DNA of 64,000 nt, taken from the NCBI GenBank assembly GCA_037039925.1, contig JAXRKP010000398.1, positions 17,501-81,500 of the forward strand, in the 5' to 3' direction. The notes beneath the pieces were generated by a model. The model was not told where the DNA came from and searched no databases. It saw only the letters and a list, made by a program, of their open reading frames with translations. Source of the DNA: Doris montereyensis (taxonomy: Eukaryota > Mollusca > Gastropoda > Nudibranchia > Dorididae). The translations under genes were made by a program, and so were the position numbers. Shown here one piece after another: positions 36,751 to 48,137 of the stretch. How positions within the stretch are numbered: the first letter of the stretch is position 1; each line of letters opens with the position of its first letter.

Positions 36751-36850
36751 CGAGTCTGACATTGTAGCGGAGAACAACATGGTCTGTCTCTGTCTTGCAC
36801 ACATACGGATGATTTCTTTCATTTGCTCGGCAAAATATTCGTCCAGCATT
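36751..36850 (-). CDS. DDX27: DDX27 exon 10 (helicase motif III)
   Basis: Codes for (R)[33 protein letters not shown]. It contains motif III SAT, which couples ATP hydrolysis to unwinding. Acceptor CTTCATAG, donor TCG|GTAAGT. One base plus 33 codons, intact. Confidence 0.95.
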
Positions 36851-36956
36851 CTATGAAGAAAAAGTTAATTTTTAAAAATTAATTAAAAAGAGTACATGGA
36901 GCTGACATCAACATTATGAGGCAGATTCCCAACCTGAGTTTTAAAATTTGATATGG

Positions 36957-37140
36957 TTTTACTCACATCCACATCTGGGTTTTTGACAAGATCTTTAATT
37001 ATGCCCGGACAGCCAAGGGATCATTTAATGTGCACGTGTTAGCTGCACATGGGTCCTCCTTTTTCATCGTCCGTCTCCAATGGGAATGGATGTCCACCCC
37101 CCTACCTAAACCAGGAAGGGGGGGGGGGGGGTCACGAAAA
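36957..37140 (-). repeat. SINE-A copy, 5'-truncated or diverged head
   Basis: Minus strand: CATTCCCATTGGAGACGGAC GATGAAAAAGGAGGACCC, GATCCCTTGGCTGTCCGGGC, then AAAAACCCAGATGTGGATGT GAGTAAA. A decayed tRNA-like part may continue to about 37250. Confidence 0.7.
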
Positions 37141-37416
37141 ATTTGGAGAAAAACCTGACATTTGAGGCAGATTCAAACTATCATCTCTGGGGGCATGAAC
37201 TCACAACCTGACCCCTACCCTAAACCCTCTGGGCTATCAGGGCATGCAACCTGCCTCCCCACTCCTGCTATGTGAGGCTTAATTTTACCAGCTTACTACT
37301 TGTCGGAACAGTCATGAACTAGAATTTCAATGCTGTGGAGGATGAAAAACACTACAGAAAACTGGAAAAGCTTCAATTCTAGGGGGCAGTAACGGCCTTG
37401 AGAAAATTTGACTCAC

Positions 37417-37567
37417 CTGTCAGCCTCGTCAAGGACTAGAATTTCGATGGTGTGGAGGGTAAAGCTCATGCTGTTGTGCAGATGGTCAATGAGCCTGCCA
37501 GGGGTTGCTACGACGACGTCTGGTCCCAGTCGCAGCATGGCCTCTTGTGACTTGATGTCCAGCCCAC
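37417..37567 (-). CDS. DDX27: DDX27 exon 9 (GG, TPGR and DEAD motifs)
   Basis: Codes for (G)[50 protein letters not shown]. It holds the GG, TPGR (Ib) and DEAD (II, Walker B) motifs. Acceptor TCTCCAAAG, donor AG|GTGAGT. Intact over 151 bp. Confidence 0.97.
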
Positions 37568-37617
37568 CTTTGGAGACATGCGTATGATAATAATAATAAT
37601 AAAAATAATAATATTAA

Positions 37618-38267
37618 CCCAATCCTGCCTAACGCGCTTTCAGTCTCCTGCCTAATGCACCCGCCGTCAGAAACCAGAAGGCTTGTTTACAAAGCATTTT
37701 AGCGACAAATCTCGCGAGGTCACGACCTATCGCAACCTTTAACCTATTCACAAGACTTCACGGAATTTTAGAAGGAAACAGAACCCTTCTAGAATTTTTG
37801 GAAGTTCAGAGGTCGTCGACCGGCAAAATGGCATTTCAGCTTCAAGGAGATGAACGGCGATTTAGGGCCCAATAGAACCCTAAACTGTGATAAAAATGAT
37901 GAAGACTCTGATATTGAACAAAATTTGAACTAATTTGAATGATGACGAGGGGATGATGAAGAAGAAAATGGCGACAGATCTAAATCTAACTCTACAGAGA
38001 CCGCCGTGCTTGTGGACGACAGGACCTATCCGACATTCAACCTGTGCCATTTACAGTGTTCAATGTTGTTAATATCAGTGTTTCTGCCCAATAAAATCAT
38101 TCCTGTACGTGAACAAATTTGAAAAAAAGAAAAAAGAAACAACAACAAAAGCATGGAAAAAACATATTTGAATAACAATGGGTGCAAACAGGGATGTAGC
38201 TATCTCCCTTTGCTTTAGGTATCCAACCCAGCAGTCTAGTCTAGCCAGCGAGTTAGGCAGGATTGGG
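37618..38267. mobile_element. piggyBac-like MITE, copy 2, TTAA-flanked
   Basis: Starts CCCAATCCTGCCTAACGCGC and ends with its reverse complement save one base (GCGAGTTAGGCAGGATTGGG). TTAA flanks both ends (37614-37617 and 38268-38271). 650 bp, no transposase frame. It lies in the intron between DDX27 exons 8 and 9. Related to 10140-10915 by the TIR pattern CC(C)..TCCTGCCTA and an internal CTCCCTTTGCTTTAGG. Confidence 0.85.
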
Positions 38268-38659
38268 TTAACAATAATAGTAATAATAGTAATAATAGTA
38301 ATCTTATTAATTATTTTTAAAAGTTTGGTGAGCCCTTATCATGCTTGTATCCAATGCCTATTTTTTTAACTTGCAGATCTAGGTAGGGTTGGTAGAATTG
38401 CCATTGTATATTCTATAGTTGCAAAATGGGTTAATGCAGAGTAATATCAACCAATCATTTAACTTCTTCTATTTTTGTACAAATTTTTTTAAAGCCATAA
38501 TGATTTGCCACAGTCCGCACGGAATGCAAAGTTTTCTAGGGAGTGAGTAATAGTCACACGTGGAATCCAATAGTGTGTAACATCTATTTATTATTCAACC
38601 TGAGGGCACAGACAAACTAGAACGCAAGCATCTATTAAATACCGGTACAAGCTAGTAGA

Positions 38660-38679
38660 TAATAATAATGATAATAATA

Positions 38680-38715
<36 letters not shown>

Positions 38716-38725
38716 GTAGTAATTT
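38660..38725. repeat. (AAT)n microsatellite
   Basis: AAT/ATA repeats with a few TAG interruptions. A C19-A13 homopolymer pair follows at about 38871-38902. Confidence 0.95.
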
Positions 38726-38959
38726 ATAAAATAAAATAAGATAAAATACGATAAGACAAAAGGTTTATTGTCCAGAAGGCACATTTCCATGGTGCTACCA
38801 CATTTCAATCTCTCAATACATTTATGTCCATCTCTCTTTCTAGGTAGCATTTCAGAACAAGACAGGCAAACCCCCCCCCCCCCCCCCCCAAAAAAAAAAA
38901 AAACAGAACAAAACAATGAAAAAACAAGAAACCAAAACAGAAAGAAAGACTCAACCCGG

Positions 38960-39095
38960 TTGCAAATTGGTACAAACACTAGCTTGGGAGTGACAAACAG
39001 CATCGGACTAGCGACCCACTTCCCGCTATTGAAACCGAGATAAGCTCCGGCTCTACGGGCCGTAATGGCCTTGAAGAAACTTTACTTAATTTACC
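38960..39095 (+). repeat. SINE-like repeat, family E, 3' part
   Basis: Shares CAAACACTAGCTTGGGAGTG and the tail GATAAGCTCCGGCTCTACGG, GCCGTAATGGCCTTGAAGAA with the copies at 18-215 and 21640-21930, in the opposite orientation. Confidence 0.6.
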
Positions 39096-39186
39096 TGCTT
39101 TTCTTACAGCCCATCGGGACATTCGTTGTCTTATCATCTTACACTACCAGGACCACACGGATGAGGACGAGGCGGACATTTTTTAT

Positions 39187-39470
39187 TTGATTTTTTACCC
39201 ACATCCACAACTAAGGTGATCTGGGGGTCTTTTTCGCAGCATTTTCAATTTAGCTTGGACTGCCCATGTAAACAGGCAAGGGGATCTTTAACGTTCACAG
39301 AGTGTTGTGATCTGCACGCAGGACCTCATTTTTAATCGTACCAGGCGAATTCCACTAAATAAAAAAAAACTCGAGAAAACGTTTCGACCCGCCACAGCCT
39401 TGAACCAATAACCTTTTGGTTGAAAGATAGACATCTTGCCTCTGGATTTCCAAGACCACGGAAGAGGAAG
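39187..39470 (-). repeat. SINE-A copy, full length
   Basis: Minus strand: head GGTCTTGGAAATCCAGAGGC AAGATG with box B GGTTATTGGTTCAAGGCTGT; then AAACGTTTTCTCGAG, a degraded middle, GATCCCCTTGCCTGTTTACA and the tail CCCCCAGATCACCTTAGTTG, TGGATGTGGGTAAA. Confidence 0.8.
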
Positions 39471-39541
39471 GGGAGGATGAGGGAAGAAGAGGGACAACAG
39501 ATAAAGGTAGATGGAACAAAAAATTGTAACCAACAACCGAC

Positions 39542-39714
39542 CTGCAGCCAGACAGATGTCGATGCTGGCGTGTTGTGCCAGTTGCCTGGCAACAGTGTGC
39601 ACCTGGACAGCCAGCTCTCTGTCGGAAGCAAAATTAGGACACGGGTGGAGGCCGCCGCCTTGGGTCGGTACAACAGACGTTCCAGAATGGGAAGCATGAA
39701 AGCCACAGTTTTAC
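39542..39714 (-). CDS. DDX27: DDX27 exon 8 (motifs I and Ia; apparent 1-nt deletion)
   Basis: Codes for (G)[31 protein letters not shown], then in a shifted frame [26 protein letters not shown]. Together these give the end of Walker A (GKT) and the PTREL motif (Ia), but the Arg codon has lost one base at about 39619-39621. In the unshifted frame the protein would read PTESWLSRC and lose all homology. Acceptor TTTGTCAG, donor G|GTCGGT. Confidence 0.92.
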
Positions 39715-39980
39715 CTGACAAAAAAAAAAACAAATTAAAAAATCGATAAAGCGAATCTAAAATTGAAATATCGACATAGATGAAACAGAAAAAATGAAAT
39801 ATGAGTGAAAAGGAAAGAAGTAGCACCAACCAGTAGGGCCCGTAAAACCATCCATCACATAGATGTAAAGAGTTAATATCAATCAAAACAAACTCATTCT
39901 AAAACTTTGACTTATGACACTAGTATGTATTCTTTATTTTATGGCTCAGTGTAAAAGTTTAAAAAAAATCATCAAAATAA

Positions 39981-40170
39981 AGATAAAGATGGGATTTCAT
40001 GGTCTGTATCCCTGCACAAGTGCAGGCTCACAGACTGTACATCCACTTTTATCTCCCAGCAGGTCATTTCACTCAAAGCCCTTCTCAACTCCCTTGGGAG
40101 CATACAGTACAGCAGCCCGTTGGGCACTTCATACTAACACTGACAAAAAATGTCCCCTTTCTTATGGATA
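39981..40170 (+). repeat. Dispersed repeat, family D, copy 2
   Basis: AGATAAAGATGGGATTTCAT, GCACAAGTGCAGGCTCACAG, TTATCTCCCAGCAGGTCATT, CAACTCCCTTGGGAGCATAC AGTACAGCAG, matching 32541-32775. Confidence 0.75.
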
Positions 40171-40218
40171 AAGTGAAAACATAGATAAAAATAATAATAA
40201 GAAAAACAAAAATCTTAC

Positions 40219-40324
40219 CAGAGCCAGTGACGGCACAGGCGCAAATATCACGGCCAAGCAGGGCGACGGGTATGCAGGCAGCTTGAATGGGAGTCGGCTT
40301 GGAAAAATTCATTGATGAAAGACC
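40219..40324 (-). CDS. DDX27: DDX27 exon 7 (Q motif and Walker A)
   Basis: Codes for [36 protein letters not shown]. It contains the Q motif (F.KPTPIQ) and the start of motif I, AVTGSG|KT, which is completed by exon 8. Acceptor TCCATGCAG, donor G|GTAAGA. Confidence 0.97.
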
Positions 40325-40386
40325 CTGCATGGACGTGGGATAAAAAGAAGTTTATGATTTGTTTCACCAATTTCGTTTCCTTGGCA

Positions 40387-40500
40387 TTTACCCCGTCCAC
40401 CATATGGAGATGATTTTAGGATGATTTCAGAGGAAAACTTTTACAAGTGGAAAAGTCAAGGAAAAGAAGAAGGACCTACCAACCGCCCGCATGTTTCACC
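40387..40500 (-). repeat. SINE-B copy
   Basis: Minus strand: GTTGGTAGGTCCTTCTTCTT TTCCTTGACTTTTCCACTTG, then ATCATCCTAAAATCATCTCC ATATGGTGGACGGGGTAAAT. Confidence 0.7.
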
Positions 40501-41574
40501 AAAATATTCTTAAAAAAAACAAAACAACAACAATGTAAGACAAAAGCCAAAGGAGACGTTGAACAAACACAAAACTGAACCGGCAAAATAATTTTTCCCT
40601 GCTTTGATAGATCATAGTTCACAAGCGAAAGTATACAATCGATCTTTATTTCGGGATGGGGGCAAGCTTTGACAAAAAAAAAAACAACTTTATCGCCCCT
40701 TTAAAATTTCAAAATAGTATTACGTAAGAGCATTGCATTTAAATAAAAGTACAAGAAATATAAAGAAGAGGGCCGCAATATAAAAAAAACCCACAATGTT
40801 ATCAGAAATGCCAACTTTTAGAATCAAAATTCAAGAGAGATCTGTGTCACTATCATCATAGTCCTGCTGGACTGGTAATGCAGGGTTTTGGAGTTGGAGT
40901 CCTGTATGGTAACTACCTATATATCTAAGGTTTGTTTTTCAAAAGTATATCAAGCCATTATAGTCTTGCAGACTATTCATTCTCTGATTCTACAAAACAT
41001 GAGTGGAAATTTTACAGGTGTCATGTGCATGTTGTGCAAGTAACAGATCCCATAGCAGTTATTAAAAGGTGAGCCCCCTCCCTCCCCATAATAGGCTCTA
41101 GCAAAATAATTACTCAAAACACACACACAAAAACCCAATAAAAGAAAAACAACCCAAGAACGGACGAAAACAAGTGAATCATTTCTAATCTTTTCGTTTG
41201 TCTTCATTTCTTTACATTCAAATCCATCTCTTCTCACCAAACATCCTTCATCCTCTTTTATCGTAGTCATTAATTTCCATCGTATTTTTCATGTCTTCTT
41301 ACTTTCTTCCATGGCATTTTACTCTGCAGTCACTTTACTTTCTCCCAGAATATTTTGCTACAACTACAATATTCCCTAATGTTCTCTTCAAGTATGCCCC
41401 CCCCTCTCTATCTACCTCAACAATGGCTACCTATAATGCAACACTATTGCAATCAAAACTCCTAATCCAAACTAAAAATAGCAGTTTAAAAAAAAAAAAG
41501 TCAACATGTGTGAGCTATCTCCCTTTATGGGCGTGATTCGCAAAGGGATGGCAGTTGGACTTGTTTGTTTGTTT

Positions 41575-41685
41575 TATTGAAGTTTATCCCTCTAACATAT
41601 ACATTGATATCAGGTGAAAGTAAACAGCAAGATCAAAGATTCGGATAAAAGAGGAAAAGGAAAGATGGAGAACCTAGTAGACTCA
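41575..41685 (-). repeat. SINE-B copy, diverged
   Basis: Minus strand: CTAGGTTCTCCATCTTTCCT, CTCTTTTATCCGAATCTTTG, ATCTTGCTGTTTACTTTCAC then CTGATATCAATGTATATGTT and AGAGGGATAAACTTCAAT. Confidence 0.6.
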
Positions 41686-41940
41686 CTATCCACCCAGGCT
41701 GGATTTGAGTCTCCGATATTAAAAGAAAAGCTCAAATCAAAGTAGCTTCACTTGATTAATTCAAGTCAAACCTGAAATTTTCTACCAAGCATGTGGCTAG
41801 CCCTAAAATCATAACACGCGACCGTGAAAAAAATCAATACTCATGTAGTATTGTATGTAGAGGATATTCACACAATACTACAGGTGCCTACTTTGATCAG
41901 GATGCTATATAACAATCTTGCATTGTAGACCCTATGCGAG

Positions 41941-41955
41941 AGTGTGTGTGTGTGT

Positions 41956-42008
<53 letters not shown>

Positions 42009-42024
42009 AGAGAGAGAGAGAGAC

Positions 42025-42119
<95 letters not shown>

Positions 42120-42120
42120 T
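41941..42120. repeat. Compound (GT)n(GA)n microsatellite
   Basis: Short (GT)n then about 165 bp of GA with occasional AAAG and GACA units, in the intron between DDX27 exons 6 and 7. A SINE-B tail (minus strand) follows at 42155-42230. Confidence 0.97.
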
Positions 42121-42154
42121 TGCGTGTCTTTTTTTATAAGCATGGAACTGAAGA

Positions 42155-42235
42155 GTTCCATGGAATCTACCCTATCCACCATACATGGTGAGCTCAGGAT
42201 GAATTAAGAGGGGATAGAAATTGGACCTATCAATG
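42155..42235 (-). repeat. SINE-B tail fragment
   Basis: Minus strand: AATTCATCCTGAGCTCACCA TGTATGGTGGATAGGGTAGA TTCCAT. Body truncated. Confidence 0.6.
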
Positions 42236-42571
42236 GCGTCCGCCAATCGCCCGCATTTCTATGCATCACAAAAGTAAGGTAGATCCAGGCTAGTCTTGTA
42301 AATTGACGTAAGTGAGACAACCACCGTCAAGTATAATATATCTAAAGGCGGAGAATTTATTTGACACAATTTCCCCAATTATAAGCTTTGCTGTATGTTG
42401 CTTTAGAATAAAAATTTCAGAGGTTAATTATTTAATATAGAAGAAATTGAACTGAACTACAATTCAAAATAGCCATGTTTTCCAAAATATGTTAAGATAA
42501 GTTAGTTTAAACACTTGATCTTTTCTTTAAAAACAAGACAATGGAAAAATGAAACACAAAGTGAAAAAAAC

Positions 42572-42659
42572 CTTGAGTAGGCCGTGATAGATTCATATCT
42601 TGAAATGTTATCTTGTCATTGTATGAATCGATGCTCTCTGAAAACTGAACCTTTTCGAC
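42572..42659 (-). CDS. DDX27: DDX27 exon 6 (apparent 2-nt deletion)
   Basis: Codes for VEKVQFSESIDSYNDKITFQ, DMNLSRP. FQDMNLSRP is the signature just upstream of the DDX27 Q motif. As written, the end reads TQG and its phase does not fit exon 7. Two more bases near 42579 (a CT unit in CCT[nn]ACTCAAG) would give LLK in place and restore phase 0. Acceptor TTTCCCAG, donor AAG|GTTTTT. Confidence 0.92.
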
Positions 42660-42679
42660 CTGGGAAAAGAAAGAAAAAA

Positions 42680-43814
42680 AAGGAATATGAGCATAGAAAA
42701 AGACCAGCATGAAGAGTCATATCCCCTAACAAAGTCAGTTACACGTTATAACTGTTTGAATTGAAGGTAAAAAATTCACTTGACTATCTGGCAAGCTTGT
42801 AATGGCTTGAAAATGACATTTTAAAAAGTACTGGCAAAAACGCACGTATAGCAAATCCAATACTGTCCGAAAAAGAACACAGGAAGGGGGTGGGTCATTT
42901 GTAACATCCAGGATACCATGTATGAAAACGAAAGCTTTGAGTGTTCTATTGTATTGTTTTAAAGGATTGCATCCATCGCACGTGCCTGACATAGAGGCTG
43001 GACAGTGCACAGCACATCTGACACACAAGATTGCGAGGCGAACTTGCTGATAGGCTTACAGCTTCATGGAGGCAGCATGGTGGAGGGGAAAAATTAAATC
43101 GGTGGCTCATTTTGGGTTTCTTAGTTATATAGCGACAAACTTTGAATTTCGTGACAGGAAAGGAGGAAAAATCCTCTGAACATTGAAAAAAGAAGAAACT
43201 TCACTCTGAATGCTGAAAAAAAAAGAAGCGGAAAATTATCACCACTGATTTACCCTGATGCCTGGCAGAGACAAATTATTACAATAAAATACCTTTCCCT
43301 AGGGTTCAATGTGTGATAAACCAAAGTTTGTGCAGGCTACACAAAAGACGCCTATTCTTCACTAGCCATTGAGTTTATAGCATACAAATCTACAGCCATG
43401 CTAAAGTAACCAAAATTATCAAACCGCACGACACAACAATTTATCTTTAAAGTATCTGATTTGACATTGATGGTCTTTAAAATGAATGTTTTTAAAAAGT
43501 TGGACCGAAAAAAAGAATAAGAAAGAATGTAATGGCCAAAACTGCACTTTTATATATCTATAATGATATCATAGCTGCCAACCTTTTCAAATCGAAAAAC
43601 ATACTCTTACTGTGTAAACTGATTCTAACTCGCACAAAACCCCGCAAGATTCCAGAAAACATTGGTCATTTGAATTTGAAATGATCCCCTCTACGGTAAA
43701 TAACAAGACATATGCCGATCACTGGCCTTTCTGGCGAAGTGCAACAGTTGTTTTGTGAACTCCACTCTTTGAACCTCTGCCATTAGCTAAGGTTTTGTAT
43801 ACAAACAAATTACA
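42680..43814. other. DDX27 intron 5 sequence downstream of the P element, nothing recognised
   Basis: No coding similarity. A 97-codon minus-strand frame at 42735-43028 has no known domain. Confidence 0.35.
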
Positions 43815-43822
43815 GATAACCC
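43815..43822 (+). other. P-element target-site duplication, left copy
   Basis: GATAACCC, repeated perfectly at 48162-48169. Eight bases is the duplication length made by P-type transposases. Confidence 0.9.
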
Positions 43823-43846
43823 CAAAGACCTTATAATAGTACTAGA
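43823..43846 (+). repeat. P-element terminal inverted repeat, 3' end of transposase side
   Basis: Matches the complement of 48138-48161 with two mismatches (positions 7 and 12). Found by comparing both sides of the transposase gene. Confidence 0.92.
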
Positions 43847-44079
43847 CGCGCCCCACGCGTGCACAGCATCGTTAGTCGAGTGGCACCAAATCCAAAACCA
43901 AAATGGCGGCGATTGTACGGCAAGGATGAGAGAGAGGTAGGCACAGCGAGCAGAGCTGACGGTGATCGTGTAGTGTAAATTGTAAACAAACGAACAGGGG
44001 AAGGTTGCGTGTTTCAATGTGTGCGTGCTATTGTACCTATTGTTTTGTTGTTGATTTCATCCTTGTGTATATATATATA

Positions 44080-44137
44080 CATGTATATACATGTAGATAT
44101 ATATATTATATATATATATATAGAGAGAGAGAGAGAA

Positions 44138-44168
<31 letters not shown>

Positions 44169-44172
44169 GTCC
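44080..44172. repeat. (TA)n(GA)n microsatellite inside the P element
   Basis: Alternating TA and TATACATG, then GAGAGA with GACA units, within the 3' untranslated part of the transposon. Confidence 0.9.
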
Positions 44173-44576
44173 ATGCAATTAATCCATGCAATTAAAAAAG
44201 CTAGATCTACATGTATTTGAAAATTTGCAAACTTACTTTATGACTGGCTTTCCATGACTGTCACATATATATTCTCAATAATCCAAAGGAATTCACATTG
44301 TAATCTGATGCTATCACATCATTATAACTATTTAAGTAATAATTTATTTAGAAAGTGGTAAGATGTTTCGTCCACTATCTTTATGTTAAGGTGATGGTAG
44401 AACAAAAGAAATAAAGAGAAAACCAAAAGAGTTAGAAACACCAAAATTTCAATCACAGGCAACAGGTAGAAAAGCCGGCTTAGGTAATATATAAGTCTGG
44501 ATAGAAAACAGAGTCCATACCAACAACACTGATGCAGCCAACGCATCATCCAGAAGCCACAGCTCAACCTAAGCCA

Positions 44577-47127
44577 CTACAAATGAAGAAAAAGTATTGT
44601 TTTACTAAGCTTTTGGCGACTAGTGGTTGTGGTATGGACGAATCTATCATTAAGCACCTTTTCATGGTGAAAGAATATTATCTTGCAAAACATATTGCAA
44701 ACTGCCTTAATAATCTGGGTAGCATGATCATCCTCTTGGGAGATACAGCGGTGATCTTGATTGTGTTCCCAGCAATCAACAAACACCCTGCTGCCCAATC
44801 TGTCCAGCACTTCAGTTGACACTGAATGACTAGTTCGAGCATGGGTTCCTAAAATGGGACCATGGGCACCTGATAAATGCCTCCTCAGAGATCTGTCAGC
44901 CTCCTCATAACTAAAAACATATCTTCAGAGGCATGAATGAGACCTCCATTGTCTTTCCGATGAGTGAAGTGATTGACACTCTGATTTGTGTCTTTAGTTT
45001 TTGAGACCATAACCTCTGAACATGGCAAGCACCTTATCTTATTTGAAGCCTGCGGGTTATAAAACCACTCAAGTAATGCAACACATGATCGTGATACACA
45101 CTTGGCTTCTCTAAAATATTAATGAAGTTTCTACTGACAGGAAAGTCTATCTTGCCTTGTTTATCATCTTCACAAAACAGTCTGTTGTCTGGCTCATCTG
45201 GAGCAACACAGTTCGATGATGGTGAAGGCATTACACCGTTTTTCTCAGCAGAGAGCTCTTAAAGCCCATTTGAACTGGAGAGGAGTTGGATTGTTATTCC
45301 AACCACCCTTCCTTCTTATCCTGCTGAAAAATGTCTCTAAGTGGTCTTGAGACAGTCTGTACGTAAGGAAAAACTTGTAAGGTACATCCTTACTGAAAAG
45401 ATGCTTGCTCAAGCCTTCAATACTAAGAAGAGAGCAAATAAAACCAACAAAACCAGTCTTCCGCCTGCCGTTAACTAGGGTTTTCCAGTGTTGTCCTTCA
45501 ATGACATTATATAGAAATAGTTTCTTTAATGATTCCACTTTTTACGCTTAAATTTGAAGGACAAATTGGGCTTTTCAGCCCTTTAGCAAATGGCCTAGAA
45601 GCATTGCACAGGTCAAAAGCTCTATCAAATGTCCGTATAAACTGACATGTGGCTTCACTGCACTGGAACTCGGGAAGCTTCAAATCTTCTCGTAAAAAAT
45701 TGATGGCCGCTGCTACAGACGCACTAAGGGTTTGAGCAGCAATTTTCACGTTCATTTTTGTCTTAAAAAACTGTATATGTTTTTTAGACAATTTGTTTGC
45801 AAGCACCAAATTGTCTTGCATCTGCAGGTTATGCAGCTGTTCTATGTATCGCCACTCAATAGACTTGCCATCAATTTCTAAACATTTGAGATCCCCAGAC
45901 AATTCCAAACATTTTTCAGAAGATGACAAACATCAAAAACAAAGTATATTTTATGTGTGGAATCAGAGTGATGAAAATAATGAACCATGTTCTGGGGTCG
46001 AGAACACACCCTAAAGCAAGAGCAGTTGACTGATTTGTGTAGTTTCCATCACACACAACAGCGCACACATTGTAACCAGCTTCTTTAGAAAATAAATACC
46101 ATCAGTTACAATTTGTGCCTGTTGCTGTGATGTCATCTTATCAATAAGGAAATACCCTATGGGTAGTTTGAAGTGGGTCTTCAAACCTACCACCATAAGG
46201 ACTAGGCATTCAGTAGCAAGAGTTTCCTGACATGCAGGCTGAAGACGACCAAAATTAACGGAGCCTATATATTGACCACTAGAGGGGTCATAAGTGTAGC
46301 TTTTCTTCAGAGCCATGGAATCAAAAACTAAAGCCACATCAGATTTGTCATCTGAATGGTCTTTTTTCAAAGTGTCTAAAACTTCACCAAGAAAGTCGGG
46401 GTCACAGTTCCGTTTTGATGCCCATTTACATATGGTTCTAGGATGAGGGAGGTGAAGATGTTTCCTAACATAATCATACGCTTTGGCGCTGTAAAAGTGC
46501 AGAGTTACAGCAAAACTTTTCAGATCTTCTGAGTACCTATGGGAAGATTTTGAGGAATGCGCATTTGCCAGCACTTCATTTTCAATAATTGTAAAGCATC
46601 TTCCCCAAAATTCATTTTCAACAGGTCATGCTCTTCCCTGTTGATAAGGTGTTGCTTTTCTAAAGTTTCCAACAGATTGGAAATCTTAATATCTCTTCTC
46701 TTCAGTTTTCTAATTAAATTCTTTCGTTTCTTCACCTCAACTCTATTTTTATCAAGCGCTCTTTGAAGCGCAGCTTGTCTTTTCTAATTCCTTCTCTACA
46801 GAAGGTGAGCTATAGCTGTGCTCCAATCTGGGCTGCTTGCTTGGTGTAGGAGAAGGAGCTTGAACATGCGATGCAACACGCTTCTTTGGTGAAGGCCTGC
46901 TCTTACCGACCTTGGGTTGTTTGTGCTGGGGGTGTGTCGAAAAAATAGTTGGAACAGCCCACGACTTTAAAATGTTATTGTTCATGTGTTGCTGAAAATT
47001 GTCAGCAGTGAAATGGTCACTGCAGAGCTTCGACCATTTCGAGGGCTGCCACAACTTTCCAGTGGATTCATCGAGTCTGTTGACTGCTGCCACCCATTTA
47101 TCTCTTATGTGTTGCTGTTTAGGGAAA
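44577..47127 (-). CDS. P-element/THAP9-like transposase, exon 2 (multiple frame breaks)
   Basis: After the ATTTTCAG acceptor it completes the THAP zinc finger: FPKQQHIRDKWVAAVNR, the C-x2-H pair in KLCSDHF and the AVPTIF signature. Then follow a basic linker, a coiled-coil (VKKRKNLIRKLKRRD), a P-element N-terminal block (HRYSEDLKSFAVTLHFYSAK), and RNase H-like catalytic segments (VALVFDSMALKK; VVCDGNYTNQS; KIYFVFDVCHLLKNVW). Next are the GTP-binding-insert-like region (SIEWRYIEQLHNLQ; LAAQTLS-type QTLSASVAAAINFLRED) and the SQDHLETFFSRIRRKGGWNN motif. The C-terminus reads GGLIHASEDM and KLSKTILFLHL. About nine small indels interrupt the frame (near 46780, 46585, 46085, 45990, 45900, 45546, 45250, 45045, 44895), several in homopolymers. 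Function by homology: cut-and-paste transposition in the nucleus. Confidence 0.9.
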
Positions 47128-47253
47128 CTGAAAATTATATGAAATTCAGTCATGTAGACTGGGACTAGAATTGGTATTAGATCTAAGTGCTAGGTATGAG
47201 TACACTAATACATTAGGTCTGTAGAACTACCACTACCTTAAAAAAACAAATCA

Positions 47254-47545
47254 TGGGAGCGGATAGCTCAGTGGTTAAGGAGAAGCTTACCAAGCCAAAG
47301 GTCCCTCATAGTCATTCGAAATCGTTGCAGGCTTGAATTTGAAATCCAAAATATTTTTTTGGGGTTTCCTTCCGCCTCCTATCCTTAGTTAAGTTGCTAG
47401 GATAAAGAGTGCCAAGTCCTATCAGAGACGGACTATGTCTACATGTAATATACGCATGTAAAAGAACCCTTGGCTGTTTACAAGGCAGTCTAGGAAAACC
47501 CTGATATCTCCAAAGTAGTGGATATGGGTAAATTCAATACTAGAT
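47254..47545 (+). repeat. SINE-A-related copy with a different tRNA head, inside the transposase intron
   Basis: Head GGGAGCGGATAGCTCAGTGG TTAAGG (box A) and CATTCGAAATC. The body has GAGACGGACTATGTCTACAT, GAACCCTTGGCTGTTTACAA and the tail ACCCTGATATCTCCAAAGTA, GTGGATATGGGTAAATTC. It lies in the 818-bp intron of the P-element transposase, in the opposite orientation to it. Confidence 0.75.
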
Positions 47546-47559
47546 CTATACAACAGTCA

Positions 47560-47900
47560 TTATCAGTCAGATACTAGATCTAGATGCTAGATACCCACTT
47601 ACTGAGAAAACCGACTGCAACTCTGATAAACTGCTTTGGTTTAAAAAGCTCTAGAATCTAGATTCTAGATCTAGATCTCTACTTAAATCTAGATCTAGGT
47701 GCATGACATGAACTATAGACTTATAGATCTAGATCTAGCTTATAATGAATTAAATTGCTGCTCCTACTACAGCAGTCTTACTACAATCTTCATTGTACTA
47801 TATCTAGATATATATCTACCAGTGCAGTTCTAGTCAGGGCTAGAATCTAGATCTAGATTCTAGATTTTGCTACTAGATCTAGATATCTAGATTTACAGTT
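47560..47900. repeat. Scattered TCTAGATC/AGATCTAG island
   Basis: Many short overlapping TAGATCTAGA words in the transposase intron. The same words recur at 51060-51130, 56855-56995 and 57955-57978, but are rare left of 44 kb. Confidence 0.7.
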
Positions 47901-47944
47901 TGTAACCACTAGCCTAGTTATTAAAGGAGGTGAATGATACCCAC

Positions 47945-48015
47945 CTATGGAAGGATATCCCACTACTCTTGTCCTGGCGATTTTTGCATCCATAGGCAAC
48001 GCATGTAAATACCAT
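47945..48015 (-). CDS. P-element/THAP9-like transposase, exon 1 (start)
   Basis: Codes for MVFTCVAYGCKNRQDKSSGI SFH, giving the first two zinc ligands of a C2CH THAP domain (C5 and C10). The donor is AG|GTGGGT; it splices in phase to exon 2 to complete the THAP finger. The ATG is the first in frame and lies 147 bp inside the right terminal repeat. The exon itself is unbroken. Confidence 0.9.
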
Positions 48016-48137
48016 GGTTAAAATTTAACTGTCACAAAGCAGAGAGTAGAGAAAGATGTTTTGATTCGAAGCTTGACGTTAGTCAAAATGGCCGCCGTTG
48101 TTTCTAATTGGTGCCATGGGAAGTCACGTGATGCTTA

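Noticed and set aside
44532..44819. Plus-strand 95-codon frame
   Set aside because: It is the complement of the conserved transposase C-terminus on the minus strand.
47254..47325. Possible tRNA gene (GCGGATAGCTCAGTGG head)
   Set aside because: It is followed by the SINE-A body and tail, so it is a retroposon head.
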